In this document: one piece after another, positions 7,603 through 16,248 of the stretch
How positions within the stretch are numbered: position 1 is the first letter of the stretch
Layout: each line of letters opens with the position of its first letter
Source of the DNA: Alphaproteobacteria bacterium
Lineage (GTDB): Bacteria; Pseudomonadota; Alphaproteobacteria; Rhizobiales; Amorphaceae
DNA length: 40,841 nucleotides
Assembly: GCA_030431335.1 (NCBI GenBank)
Contig: JAUIJH010000029.1
Span: 1 to 40,841 of the forward strand
Direction of reading: 5' to 3'
Notes under the pieces: generated by a model
What the model was told of the DNA's origin: nothing
Databases searched by the model: none
Seen by the model: only the letters and a program-made list of their open reading frames with translations
Position numbers and translations under genes: made by a program

Positions 7603-8553
7603 CTACTGCATCAAGCCGTTCTGCTTGTAGTACTCAACCGCGGCCGGATGCATCGTCAGGCCACCGACGTCCTTGGCCATCTGCGGCGCTTTGAATTCGG
7701 CGAAGGCCGAGTAGAGACCCCGCACCTTTTCCGGGTTGTCGTGCACCAGCGCGACGATCTTCTGCACCAGTTCGTCCGGCACATGCGCGCCGGTGACGAG
7801 CATGTAGTCGTAGGCCATCATGGCGGTCGGCTTGTCGACGCCCGGCGCCACGCCCGCCTCGACGGTGTCGATGTAGGCCAGCGGCACCGACTTCTGCATC
7901 GCGGCCTCGTTCTCGGGCGTATCGTCCAGCGACAGCCACTTGATGCCGACGGCCGCGTCCGCCTCGCGGGCCTTGCCGCCCTGGATGGCGAAGAAGGCGA
8001 CGTCCGCGTTGCCGGAGATCAGGTCGTCGACGCCGTTGGGTACGGACGGCACGTTGTCCTGCTGCATGTCGTCGATGGTGAGGCCGGCGGCGGCGAGGAT
8101 GCCGTCCACCTGCAGCGCCAGCGCGGGCTGCGCCGCGTAGCCGTAGGTGATGGTCTTGCCCTTGGCGTCGGCAACGGTCTCCATGTCGCTGTCCTTGCGC
8201 ACCATGAAGCCGTAGTAGGTCGGCCCCATGTCGGCGATGGTGCGCAGGTTCTCCAGCTTGCGGCCCTTGAACGGCTCCTGGCCGAGGGCGGCGGCCATGT
8301 AGTCCGGGCCCGGCACCAGCGCGAGGTCGAGCCGCCCGCTGTCGAGCAGCGGCAGCGTCTGACCGGCCCCGCCATAGGACTGGACGCGCACGTCGAGACC
8401 CAGCTCGTCGGACAGGAATTTGCCCATTGCCGCGCTGGTCGCATAGTTCTGCGAGCCCTGCTTGCCGGCGCCGATGCCGACCGATTGCGCCGCGGCAGGC
8501 CCGGCGGCGAGCATGGCGACGGCACAGACCGTGGCGAGATGTGTGAACTTCAT
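7603..8553 (-). CDS. TAXI family TRAP transporter solute-binding protein
   Basis: The start is placed at the ATG at 8553, giving 316 residues. A GGAGG ribosome site lies about 7 nt upstream, and the N-terminus MKFTHLATVCAVAMLAAGPAAAQ is a good signal peptide. The mature start SVGIGAGKQGSQNYATSAAM followed by YGGAGQTLPLLDSGRLDLAL matches the TAXI (NMT1-like) periplasmic binding proteins, whose N-lobe binds the ligand with the GS(Q)xYA-type loop. The gene is second in the operon aldolase-SBP-permease. It delivers its ligand to the fused permease at 5661-7601. Ligand unknown. Confidence 0.92.
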   Translation of the reverse strand: MKFTHLATVCAVAMLAAGPAAAQSVGIGAGKQGSQNYATSAAMGKFLSDELGLDVRVQSYGGAGQTLPLLDSGRLDLALVPGPDYMAAALGQEPFKGRKLENLRTIADMGPTYYGFMVRKDSDMETVADAKGKTITYGYAAQPALALQVDGILAAAGLTIDDMQQDNVPSVPNGVDDLISGNADVAFFAIQGGKAREADAAVGIKWLSLDDTPENEAAMQKSVPLAYIDTVEAGVAPGVDKPTAMMAYDYMLVTGAHVPDELVQKIVALVHDNPEKVRGLYSAFAEFKAPQMAKDVGGLTMHPAAVEYYKQNGLMQ

Positions 8554-8602
8554 GTCAAGTCCTCCCTTGTTTCGTTTCGTTGATCGGCCCGGTCGCTGAG
8601 GC

Positions 8603-9349
8603 TCAGAGCCCCCCATAGCCGGCGCGGGCGACCCAATAGTCCCACGCCCGCGCCAGCGGCACGTCGCTCAGCAACATGTCGCTGGTCTTCTGGATCTCGC
8701 CGTCGGTGAGGTGCGTGACCTTGCCGAGGGCGAGCGTCGACTGGATCAGCGCGGCGTTGTCGCGAAGGCCGATCGAAATCATCACCACCGCCTGCAGGCT
8801 GGCGCCGACGCAGATGGCGCCATGACCGCGCAGCAGCGCGACGCGGCCGTCGCCCAGGGTGCGCGCGAGCGAGTGGCCCATCGCCATGCTGTCCACCAGC
8901 ATGTTGGTGTCGCCGAACTCGTCCTGGCTGTCCCAGACGGGAATCTCGGTGCCGATCACCGACGCCATGTGGAACATCGGCCGCAGCGGGATGTCGATCA
9001 TCGTGAACGGCAGCACCGGGCGGGCGTGATGGTGGGTGACGGCGCCCACGTCCGGGCGGTCCTTGTAGATCGCGCCGTGGATGTGGCGCTCCTTGTAGGG
9101 ACTGCGGGGATCGTCGGAGATCTTCTCGCCGTCGAGCGTGAACTCCATGATGTCGTCGCGGGTCACCACTTCGGGGCTGCGGGAGCGGGCGAGGAAATAG
9201 CGCTCGGGATTCAGCGGATGCCGCACGCTGACGTGGCCGAAATTGTCGATGATGTCTTCGCGCGCCAGGATCCGGTTGGCGATCACCAACCGGGTCAGCG
9301 TCGCTTCGACGACGTCGGTCCCGTGGTCTGCCCCTGTTTTGTCGAGCAT
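8603..9349 (-). CDS. Class II aldolase/adducin family protein
   Basis: The protein has 248 residues. The zinc-ligand histidines of the family are visible in ERHIHGAIYKDRPDVGAVTH, HHHARPVLPF and LLRGHGAICVG. The N-terminal NRILAREDIIDNFGHVSVRH is the family phosphate/glycine-type loop region. Members include fuculose-phosphate aldolase, ribulose-phosphate epimerase and non-phosphate enzymes such as dihydroxyphthalate decarboxylases, so retro-aldol cleavage or decarboxylation are both possible. It is the first gene of the operon with the TAXI transporter and is divergent from the LysR gene at 9456. That makes it the likely first catabolic step for the imported compound, or a side-chain lyase for the neighbouring aromatic route. 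Confidence 0.88.
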   Translation of the reverse strand: MLDKTGADHGTDVVEATLTRLVIANRILAREDIIDNFGHVSVRHPLNPERYFLARSRSPEVVTRDDIMEFTLDGEKISDDPRSPYKERHIHGAIYKDRPDVGAVTHHHARPVLPFTMIDIPLRPMFHMASVIGTEIPVWDSQDEFGDTNMLVDSMAMGHSLARTLGDGRVALLRGHGAICVGASLQAVVMISIGLRDNAALIQSTLALGKVTHLTDGEIQKTSDMLLSDVPLARAWDYWVARAGYGGL

Positions 9350-9405
9350 CCCGTCTCCCCCTCAAAGCCCATCATTTGCCCGAACCCTAACCATTCCCAG
9401 GTGAT

Positions 9406-9447
9406 AGTGACCAATATATAGTTGGGCCTCACTTATATGCTTGAGGC
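9406..9447. promoter_or_regulatory. Nested inverted repeats in the aldolase/lysR divergent region
   Basis: CCAA-N7-TTGG (9411-9425) lies inside AGTGA (9406-9410) and TCACT (9429-9433). Next to it GCCTCA-N10-TGAGGC (9426-9447) is a perfect 6-bp inverted repeat ending 8 bp before the lysR start. These are the obvious candidates for LysR binding and autoregulation in the 106-bp gap between the divergent genes. Confidence 0.45.
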
Positions 9448-9455
9448 TATGATTC

Positions 9456-10412
9456 ATGCGCTCGCTGATCTCGCAGATTTCCATCCACAAGCTGGAGGTT
9501 TTTTGCACCGTGGCGGAGCTTGGCAGCGTGTCGCGCGCGGCGGAACGGCTGGGGATCGCGCAGCCCGTGGTGTCGGCCCACCTCAAGGCGATGGGCCAGA
9601 AGCTGGGCGTGCCCCTGACGGTGCGACAGGGCCGGCAGGTGAAGCTCACGGCGGAGGGGCAACGCATCCTCGTCTGGGCGCAGGAGATGGTGAGCCGCAC
9701 CCACGAACTGGAGCGCGAGATGGCCGACAGCCGGCGCGGCATTGTCGGCAAGGCGACGGTGGGCGCCTCGATGACCATCGGCTCCTATGTGCTGCCGGCG
9801 CAGATCGTCAGCTTCCACCGCCGCTTTCCCGAGGGCGAGGTATCCGTGCGGGTGACGTCGCCGCAGCTCGTCACCGACGCGATCCATTCGGGCGATTGCG
9901 ACTTCGCCTTCACCATCCTCGACCCGCGCCACGAGATCGCGGGCCTCGACGTGGAGCGCGTGCAGAGCGAGCAGCTGGTGCTGGTCGCGGCCCCGCAGAT
10001 GCCGATCGCCGACCGGCTCGCCTCGCCGGCCGAGCTCGCCAAGGTGGCGTACGTCACGGCTCAGTCGGGCACGCCGCGGCGCGAGCTGGAGGATGCGCTG
10101 CTGCGCGGCGTCGGCATACGGCGCCGGCGCGTGGAGATGGAGTTCGGCCACGCGGAGGGGTTGAAGCAGGCCGTGCGGGCGGGCGCGGGGGCCGCCTTCC
10201 TGTTCCGCTCGTCGGTGCGCGACGAGCTCGCCTCCGGCATCCTGCGTGAGATCACGACGGACGGGGTTCACCTCGAGGCGCCGGTCTTCCGGGTGCGCCG
10301 GCGCGGCAAGGAGCTGTCGTCCTATCAGCTCTCGCTGATGAATTTCCTGGCCAGCGCGCTATCCGCCCAGGTGGAACGGCCGCAGCGGGCAGCCATCGCG
10401 CCCGCCGCATAG
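9456..10412 (+). CDS. LysR family transcriptional regulator
   Basis: The protein has 318 residues. The N-terminal winged HTH is clear (HKLEVFCTVAELGSVSRAAE, then RLGIAQPVVSAHLKAMGQKL). The effector domain follows from about residue 90 (VGKATVGASMTIGSYVLPAQ). It is divergent from the aldolase-TAXI operon, with inverted repeats between them. It is convergent, 7 bp apart, with the ThDP enzyme that ends the gentisate operon. It most likely controls the aldolase/TAXI operon; the inducer is probably the imported acid. Confidence 0.93.
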   Translation: MRSLISQISIHKLEVFCTVAELGSVSRAAERLGIAQPVVSAHLKAMGQKLGVPLTVRQGRQVKLTAEGQRILVWAQEMVSRTHELEREMADSRRGIVGKATVGASMTIGSYVLPAQIVSFHRRFPEGEVSVRVTSPQLVTDAIHSGDCDFAFTILDPRHEIAGLDVERVQSEQLVLVAAPQMPIADRLASPAELAKVAYVTAQSGTPRRELEDALLRGVGIRRRRVEMEFGHAEGLKQAVRAGAGAAFLFRSSVRDELASGILREITTDGVHLEAPVFRVRRRGKELSSYQLSLMNFLASALSAQVERPQRAAIAPAA

Positions 10413-10419
10413 GCCGGCG

Positions 10420-12168
10420 CTACGCCTTTTCGTTGCCGGTACGCAGCGCGTTCATCATCGCCGGCGAGTAGCCCTTCTCGGTGTCGACCTCGAGGACGGC
10501 GGTGCCCCCTTCGGCGACAATCCGCAGTGCCTCGGCCATGGCATCGCCAAGCGCGGCCGCGCCGGAGACAAGGCCCGGGCTCCAGGCGCCGAAACCGCGC
10601 GCCACGCTGGAGACGTCGATGTCCGGGCCGGTCATCGTGATGCCGACGTGCTTGTTTTCCGGCGGCCGGCCCCGCTGCACCGCCACCGTCTCCTGGTGCA
10701 CCTCGTCATTGTAGAAGGAGCGGTTGTTGAGGACGACCACCAGCAGCGGCACGCCGGCCTTGATCCCCGTCCACAGCGCCGAGGCGTTCATCAGGAAGTC
10801 GCCGTCGCCGAGCACGGCGAGCGGCAGAAGGTCGCTCCGCATGTCGCGCAGCGCCAGCGCGGCGCCGACCGCCATGCCGCAGCCCGATCCGATGCCGCCG
10901 CCGCCGTCGTAGCCGAGCGCGCCAAGCGCGTGGTCCACCGGCCAGTCCGCCCCGGTCCAGCTCAGCGGGCCGCGGATGAGGCAGCTCCGCCGCTCGCCCA
11001 GCGCACGGCGCAGGCACACCGCCACATCTTGCGGTGTGAGTCGCGTCTCCTCGCTCACGTTTGGCAACGCGGGTGCAACCGGGGGCGCGGCGCGGCTTGT
11101 CGCACCGAGCGCGCCGGCGAGAGCGGCCACCACCTGGTCCGGTTCGTTGAGGAAGTGAATGTCGGCGGGATAGGGGGCGCCGCCGTCCTTCGACCAGCCG
11201 CGGTGGGCGTGGGTGTCGAGCGAGGCGGAGATGATCTTGGCCGGGATCGGGCCGGGACCGAACACGGCGCGCAGGGTGCCGCCGAAATCGAGCCAGTCGA
11301 GGTTGACGATGAGGTCGGCCTCGGCGATGGCGGCCTTCGCGTCCGGGTCGGGAAAATAGCCGGACTTGCCGGCGCGGGCCGGATGGTGGGTCGGGAAGGT
11401 CGCGCCGGTCTTGAAGTCGGACACGACGCGGGCGCCGAGCGCTTCCACGAGGGCGATGCGGCGCTCCCAGTCCGCCGCGTCGCGCGACATCCGGCCGGCC
11501 AGCACCACGATCCGGGAGGCGTCCGACAGCATCGCGGCCGCCTCCTCCACCAGCGCCGGAAGCGGGGCGCCGGCCTGCGGTGCGCTCCGCCGCGCGATGT
11601 CCGCCGGCGGCAGCGGTGCCTCCATCGCCTCTTCCTGCAAGGCGGCGTCGATGTTGATGTAGACGGGGCCGCGCGGGGCGGTGCCGGCAATGGCGGCGCC
11701 CTGAATCAGCGCGTCGCGCGCGGCCGCGATGCCGCCGGGCTGATCGTCCCATTTGATGAAGTCGCGGACCAACGCGCCCTGGTCCTGGGCGGTGTGGATC
11801 CACTCGATCCAGGGACGCCGCTCAGCCGCGTCGAGCGGCCCGGTGGCACCGACGACCACCATGGGCACCCGGTCGCAGAAAGCGTTGAAGATGCCCATCG
11901 AGCCATGCATCAGCCCGACATTGGAATGGAGCGCCACCGCCATCGGCCGGCCGGTGATCTTGGCCCAGCCATGGGCGATGGCGACGGCCGCCTCCTCGTG
12001 CACGCACAACAGGATCTCCGGGTCGCCGCCGGTGAAGTTGACGAGGCTGTCGTGGAGGCCGCGATAGCTCGCGCCGGGATTGAGCGCGATATAGTCGAGG
12101 CGGAGGTCGCGCAGCGTCTCGGCCACCACGTCCGAACCATATACGGCGGTCTCGTTCTTGCGGTCCAT
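10420..12168 (-). CDS. Thiamine diphosphate-dependent enzyme (benzoylformate decarboxylase-like fold)
   Basis: The start is the ATG at 12168 (MDRKNETAVYG), giving 582 residues, normal for three-domain ThDP enzymes. The Pyr domain has NPGA (30-33), the cofactor-activating Glu (CVHEEAAVAIAHGWAK, Glu59) and His81 in ALHSNVG. Glu59 and His81 match by position Glu47 and His70 of Pseudomonas benzoylformate decarboxylase. The C-terminal ThDP motif is AVLGDGDFLMNASALW ending in VVVLNNRSFYND. The gene is last in the gentisate operon, directly after an aldehyde dehydrogenase. Decarboxylation of an aryl-2-oxo acid to an aldehyde fits the order, but acetolactate-synthase-like or C-C lyase chemistry cannot be excluded. 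The frame stays open far upstream of 12168 only because of codon bias over the ALDH gene. Confidence 0.85.
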   Translation of the reverse strand: MDRKNETAVYGSDVVAETLRDLRLDYIALNPGASYRGLHDSLVNFTGGDPEILLCVHEEAAVAIAHGWAKITGRPMAVALHSNVGLMHGSMGIFNAFCDRVPMVVVGATGPLDAAERRPWIEWIHTAQDQGALVRDFIKWDDQPGGIAAARDALIQGAAIAGTAPRGPVYINIDAALQEEAMEAPLPPADIARRSAPQAGAPLPALVEEAAAMLSDASRIVVLAGRMSRDAADWERRIALVEALGARVVSDFKTGATFPTHHPARAGKSGYFPDPDAKAAIAEADLIVNLDWLDFGGTLRAVFGPGPIPAKIISASLDTHAHRGWSKDGGAPYPADIHFLNEPDQVVAALAGALGATSRAAPPVAPALPNVSEETRLTPQDVAVCLRRALGERRSCLIRGPLSWTGADWPVDHALGALGYDGGGGIGSGCGMAVGAALALRDMRSDLLPLAVLGDGDFLMNASALWTGIKAGVPLLVVVLNNRSFYNDEVHQETVAVQRGRPPENKHVGITMTGPDIDVSSVARGFGAWSPGLVSGAAALGDAMAEALRIVAEGGTAVLEVDTEKGYSPAMMNALRTGNEKA

Positions 12169-12179
12169 TCGGCGTCCCG

Positions 12180-13634
12180 TCACAGCATGATGTTGATGGT
12201 TTTGGCCTCGGTGTAGCTGTACAGCTCCTCGCGGCCCTCCTCGCGGCCGATGCCGCTGGTCTTCATGCCGCCGAACGGCACGCCGAGGAAATGCAGGCTC
12301 GACCCGTTGACCCAGATGTGGCCGGAGCGGATACGGCGCGCCATCCGCAGCGCGTTGGAGATGTCGTTGGTCCAGACCGCGCCGGTGAGGCCGTATTCGG
12401 TGGAGTTGGCCATGGCGACGGCCTCCTCGAAATCGCGCCATTTGCCGACCGCGAGCACCGGGCCGAAGACCTCCTGCTGCCACAGGCGCAGGTCCGGCGT
12501 CACGTCCGCGTAGACGGTCGGCTCCACCCAGAAGCCGCGCTCGAACTCCGCCCCCTTCGGCCGTCCGCCGCCGGCGAGCCGCCTCGCCCCGTCCGCCTCG
12601 GCGTTGGCGATGTGGGCGAGGATCCGGTCGCGATGGACGGCGGAGTTGACCGGGCCGACGTCGGTGGTCTCGCTCAGCGGGTCGCCCATCTTCAGTGCCT
12701 TGACGCGCGCGACCAGCGCCTCGAGCACCTTGTCGTGGATGTCCTCGTGCAGGAGGAGCCGGCTCAGCGAGCCGCACGACTGGCCCTGCCAGGAGAAGTT
12801 CATGCCCATCACGGCCGCGGCGGCGACCTTCTCGGGGTCGCAGTCGGGGAACACGATCATCGGGTTCTTGCCGCCGAGCTCCAGCGAGATGTGCTTGACG
12901 GTGACCTCGGCCGCGGCGCGCTGGATCGCCCGGCCGGTCTGCGGCGAGCCGATGAAGGCGATGCGCTTGATGCGCGGGTGGCGCACGATGGCGTCGCCCG
13001 CCCCGCAGCCATCGCCGGTGACGATGTTGAACAGGCCGGGCGGCAGCGTCTCGCGCGCGATCTCGGCGAGGATCATCGCCGACAGCGGCGAGGTCTCCGG
13101 CGGCTTGACGATGACCGCGTTGCCCGCCGCCAGCGCCGCCGCGGTGCGCGCGACCGCGAACATCACCGGATGGTTGAACGGCGCGATGCGCGCCACCACG
13201 CCGTAGGGCTCGTGCAGGGTGATGTGGAGGTTGTCGCGCGAGGCGGGGATGGTCTCGCCGCGCAGATCCGGGCCGAGGCCGGCATAGTAGCGCAGCGATT
13301 CCACGGCTGTCGGCACGTCGATGATGCGCATCGGCCGGATGGTGTTGCCGGTGTCGGCCACCTCCACGCGCAGGATCTCGTCGGCCCGCGCGTTGAGCGC
13401 GTCGGCGAAGCGGCTCATCGCCTCGGCGCGCTGCATCGGCGTCAGCGCGGCCCATGCCGGCCACGCCGTTTCGGCCGCGACGACGGCGCGCTCCACGTCC
13501 TCGGCCGTGCCAGCGGGCACGCGGCCGATGACCGCCTCGGTGACCGGGCTGACCGATTCCATCCAGGCGCCGCTGGCGCTTTCGACCAGCTCGCCGCCGA
13601 TCAGCATGCGTTCGGCTTCCGTCACCCGGTTCAT
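12180..13634 (-). CDS. NAD(P)-dependent aldehyde dehydrogenase
   Basis: The start is the ATG at 13634 (MNRVTEAERM), behind an AGGAGGAG ribosome site, giving 484 residues. ALDH superfamily landmarks are present: VARIAPFNHPVMFAVARTAA (Asn of the oxyanion region), the Glu motif ISLELGGKNP, the nucleophilic Cys in SWQGQSCGSLSR and the C-terminal PFGGMKTSGIGREEG. It oxidises an aldehyde to a carboxylate. Its position between the flavin hydroxylase and the ThDP enzyme suggests the substrate is a (hydroxy)benzaldehyde. An aldehyde released by the HCHL-like enzyme at 18789 would be a second possible source. Confidence 0.92.
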   Translation of the reverse strand: MNRVTEAERMLIGGELVESASGAWMESVSPVTEAVIGRVPAGTAEDVERAVVAAETAWPAWAALTPMQRAEAMSRFADALNARADEILRVEVADTGNTIRPMRIIDVPTAVESLRYYAGLGPDLRGETIPASRDNLHITLHEPYGVVARIAPFNHPVMFAVARTAAALAAGNAVIVKPPETSPLSAMILAEIARETLPPGLFNIVTGDGCGAGDAIVRHPRIKRIAFIGSPQTGRAIQRAAAEVTVKHISLELGGKNPMIVFPDCDPEKVAAAAVMGMNFSWQGQSCGSLSRLLLHEDIHDKVLEALVARVKALKMGDPLSETTDVGPVNSAVHRDRILAHIANAEADGARRLAGGGRPKGAEFERGFWVEPTVYADVTPDLRLWQQEVFGPVLAVGKWRDFEEAVAMANSTEYGLTGAVWTNDISNALRMARRIRSGHIWVNGSSLHFLGVPFGGMKTSGIGREEGREELYSYTEAKTINIML

Positions 13635-13665
13635 GGGCTTCTCCTCCTGCGCCGGCCGCGGCCGA

Positions 13666-14889
13666 TCAGACCGCCTCGACGGCGCGTTGGGTGTGGATGG
13701 TCTCGCCCGCGCTGTTGTGCGCGCCGCCATAGAGCCATTCGAGCGTGTCGAACCACTCGGTCGGCGACTTGGCGCGCATGATGGCGTTGCGCAGCTCCGC
13801 GTGGGCGCCGGCCGGGTGGTAGATGTGATCGCCGATGGCGCGCGACTGGAGCTGCACGCGAGCCGTGCGCAGCGTCCGGGCGGCGACGTAGGCGGCGAGC
13901 GCCGCCTCGATGTCGTCGTGCGCGGCGATGGCGTCGGCCAGCACCATTCCGTCTTCCATCGCCATGCAGGCGCCTTGGGCGAAATATTGCATCATCGGAT
14001 GGGCGGCGTCGCCGAGCAGCACCGTGCGGCCGTCCTGCCAGGTCTCGACCGGGTCGCGGTCGCACAGCACCCACAGCTTCCAGTCCTTGCCGTGGCGGAT
14101 GATGCTCTGCGCGCGGTCGCAGATGTGGGTGAAGCCCTGCAGGACTTCCGCGTTCGACACCGGTTTGCCGGCGACGGGCTCCGGCGCGTCGTTGTGGTAG
14201 GTGACGACGAGGTTGAACACCTTCCAGCCCGACAGCGGGTAGTGGACGATGTGGCACTTCGGCCCGGCCCACAGCGTCGCCGCGTTCCAGCGCAATTCCT
14301 CCGGCATCAGCTCGGTGGGGATCACGGAGCGGTAGGTGGTGTGGCCGGACACGCGCGGCGCGCCATCACCCACCACGCGCTTCCTCACGTTGGACCACAG
14401 CCCGTCCGCACCGATCAGCGCACGGCCCTCGGCCGTGTCGCCGCCCTGCAGCCGGGCGGTAACAGTGGCGCCGTCCTGCGCGTAGTCCACCACCTCCGAA
14501 CTCGTCCGCAGGTCGACCAGCGGGCTCGCCTCGCAGGCGCGCAGGAAGACGCCGTGCAGGTCGCCGCGATGGATCACCGCGTAGGGATTGCGGAAGCGGG
14601 CGCGAAAATCGTCGCCGAGGGGGACGCGGCAGATCTCGCCGTCCGCCATCGCGTCCATCAGCAGCAGACTGTCGATGTAGACGGCCATCTTGCGGGCCTG
14701 CTCGCCGATGCCGAGCCGGTCGAACACGTGGAAGGCGTTGGGGCCGAGCTGGATGCCGGCGCCGATCTCGCCCAGCTTGGGTGCCTTCTCGAGCACGATC
14801 GAGGCAAGCCCCTGCTGCGCCAGCGCGAGGGCGGCCGCGAGGCCGCCGATCCCGCCGCCCGCAATCAGGATGGGACGCTGTTGAGACAT
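13666..14889 (-). CDS. FAD-dependent aromatic hydroxylase, likely 3-hydroxybenzoate 6-monooxygenase
   Basis: The start is the ATG at 14889 (MSQQRPILIAGGG), giving 407 residues. Group A flavin monooxygenase motifs are all visible: GxGxxG in IAGGGIGGLAAALALAQQG near residue 8, the DG motif IGADGLWSNVRKRV, and the GD motif GDAAHPMMQYFAQGACMAME. The AQGACMAxED form is shared with 3-hydroxybenzoate 6-hydroxylases and salicylate hydroxylases. The same operon carries gentisate dioxygenase, maleylpyruvate isomerase and fumarylpyruvate hydrolase. The product should therefore be gentisate, which favours 3-hydroxybenzoate (NADH, O2) as substrate. Salicylate 1-hydroxylase would give catechol, for which no ring-cleavage gene is present. 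Confidence 0.83.
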   Translation of the reverse strand: MSQQRPILIAGGGIGGLAAALALAQQGLASIVLEKAPKLGEIGAGIQLGPNAFHVFDRLGIGEQARKMAVYIDSLLLMDAMADGEICRVPLGDDFRARFRNPYAVIHRGDLHGVFLRACEASPLVDLRTSSEVVDYAQDGATVTARLQGGDTAEGRALIGADGLWSNVRKRVVGDGAPRVSGHTTYRSVIPTELMPEELRWNAATLWAGPKCHIVHYPLSGWKVFNLVVTYHNDAPEPVAGKPVSNAEVLQGFTHICDRAQSIIRHGKDWKLWVLCDRDPVETWQDGRTVLLGDAAHPMMQYFAQGACMAMEDGMVLADAIAAHDDIEAALAAYVAARTLRTARVQLQSRAIGDHIYHPAGAHAELRNAIMRAKSPTEWFDTLEWLYGGAHNSAGETIHTQRAVEAV

Positions 14890-14899
14890 CGCTCTCTCC

Positions 14900-15544
14900 T
14901 CAGGCTTCCGCGTCGGGTTGCTTGCCGGGCGCGGCGTTGGAGAACGCCGGCAGGGCGAGGCAATTTGCGGTGATCTCGCGCAGGCGGGGCATGTCCGACG
15001 TGTCGACGCCGAAGCGGTCGGCCGAGCCCATCTGCGGGATGAGGCAGATATCGGCGAGGCCGGGGGTGTCGCCGAAACAGAAGCGGCCGGCGGCGTGGCG
15101 CACCGCGAGCCGCTCGCAGGCGGCCAGCCCGTCGCCCAGCCAGCGCTGGCACCATGCGTCGACGCCCGCCTGATCCTGGCCCAGCTCGCTGCGCAGGTAG
15201 GCCAGGGCGCGGAGATTTTGCAGCGGATGGATGTCGCAGCAGATCGCTTGCGCAAAGCCCCGCACCAGCGCCCGCTGAACCGGATCGGACGGCAGGAGCG
15301 CCGGCTCGGGCCGCGTCTCGTCCAGCCATTCGATGATCGCCATCGACTGGGTCAGGACCGTGCCGTCGTCGAGTTCCAGCGCCGGCACGAGGCCTTGCGG
15401 GTTGACGCCGACGAACGCGTCGGCCCGCTGCTCGCCCTTGCGCAGGTGCACATAGCGCGTGTCGTCCGGCACAAAGCCCTTGAGGTTGAAGGCGATGCGG
15501 CACCGCCACGCGGCGGAGGAGCGGAAATAGCCGTGAAAGATCAT
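14900..15544 (-). CDS. maiA: Zeta-class glutathione transferase: maleylpyruvate (maleylacetoacetate) isomerase
   Basis: The protein has 214 residues, the length of MaiA/NagL. The glutathione site is seen in YFRSSAAWRCRIAFNLKG (SSxxWRxRI; the usual Cys of SSCSWR is Ala here), VGVNPQGLVPAL and LTQSMAIIEWLDE. The C-domain has CDIHPLQNLRALAYLRSELG, which resembles NagL of naphthalene/gentisate degraders. It converts maleylpyruvate to fumarylpyruvate using glutathione as cofactor. Its ATG overlaps the stop of the hydrolase gene (ATGA, 15541-15544), so the two pathway-consecutive enzymes are coupled. A second, unrelated isomerase candidate lies at 16249-17007 in the same operon. Confidence 0.88.
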   Translation of the reverse strand: MIFHGYFRSSAAWRCRIAFNLKGFVPDDTRYVHLRKGEQRADAFVGVNPQGLVPALELDDGTVLTQSMAIIEWLDETRPEPALLPSDPVQRALVRGFAQAICCDIHPLQNLRALAYLRSELGQDQAGVDAWCQRWLGDGLAACERLAVRHAAGRFCFGDTPGLADICLIPQMGSADRFGVDTSDMPRLREITANCLALPAFSNAAPGKQPDAEA

Positions 15545-16233
15545 TCCGGCTCGCCCAGGGTCAATTCGATCTCGGGCAGGCCGTCGATGCCGCCGCGGAT
15601 CACGTCGCCGGCCTTCACCGCGCCGACGCCGGCGGGCGTGCCGGTGGCGATGAGGTCGCCGGGCGCGAGGTGATAGAAGCGCGACAGGTGCTGGATCAGT
15701 TCCACTGGCGACCACACCAGGTCGCTGAGGTGCGCGTCCTGTTTGGTTTCGCCGTTGACCGACAGCCAGATCCGCTGCGGCCCGATCTCGCCCAGCTCGG
15801 CGGCGGGGACGAGTGCCGTCATCACCGCGGACGCCTCGACATTCTTGCCGAGATCCCACGGGCGCTGCTTGTTGCGCGCGACCTGCTGCAAGTCGCGCCG
15901 GGTCATGTCAAGGCCGCAGCCATAGCCCCAGATCGCCGCCTTCGCCTGGTCGGCCGATGCGTTGAAGGCCGGCGCGCCGATCGCCACCACGAATTCCATC
16001 TCGTAGTGGTAGTTCTCGGTGCCGGGCGGGTACGGCGTGGTGGCGCCGGAGGGCACCAGCGATTGCGCGTCCTTCATGAAGTAGAACGGCGCCTCGCGGT
16101 CGACCTCCACGCCCATCTCTGCGGCGTGCTCGGCATAGTTGCGGCCGACGCAGAAGATGCGGTGCACCGGGTAGAGCGCATCGCCAGCCGGGACGGTGGG
16201 GTACGCGGGGGATTCGAACAGGCGCTCTGCCAT
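15541..16233 (-). CDS. Fumarylpyruvate hydrolase (FAA hydrolase family)
   Basis: The protein has 230 residues, typical of the short FAH-family hydrolases such as NagK. It carries YPVHRIFCVGRNYAEHAAEM, the metal-site segment NYHYEMEFVVAIG (acidic metal ligands) and GYGCGLDMTRRDLQQVARNK followed by RPWDLGKN, characteristic of fumarylpyruvate hydrolases. The C-terminal LIATGTPAGVGAVKAGDVI is the family signature. It cleaves fumarylpyruvate to fumarate and pyruvate, the last step of the gentisate route. It lies between the two isomerase candidates in the operon. Confidence 0.9.
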   Translation of the reverse strand: MAERLFESPAYPTVPAGDALYPVHRIFCVGRNYAEHAAEMGVEVDREAPFYFMKDAQSLVPSGATTPYPPGTENYHYEMEFVVAIGAPAFNASADQAKAAIWGYGCGLDMTRRDLQQVARNKQRPWDLGKNVEASAVMTALVPAAELGEIGPQRIWLSVNGETKQDAHLSDLVWSPVELIQHLSRFYHLAPGDLIATGTPAGVGAVKAGDVIRGGIDGLPEIELTLGEPE

Positions 16234-16248
16234 CGGACTTCCTCTTGA

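Noticed and set aside
5160-7694. A long plus-strand open frame opposite the marR and TAXI permease genes
   Set aside because: It is rich in Arg/Gly/His/Asp with no family text, and is an antisense shadow of GC-rich codons of two clear minus-strand genes.
12169-13464. N-terminal extension of the ThDP enzyme through the aldehyde dehydrogenase region (apparent 1014-residue fusion)
   Set aside because: The extension is the wrong frame of the aldehyde dehydrogenase gene. Family similarity starts only at MDRKNETAVYG (12168).
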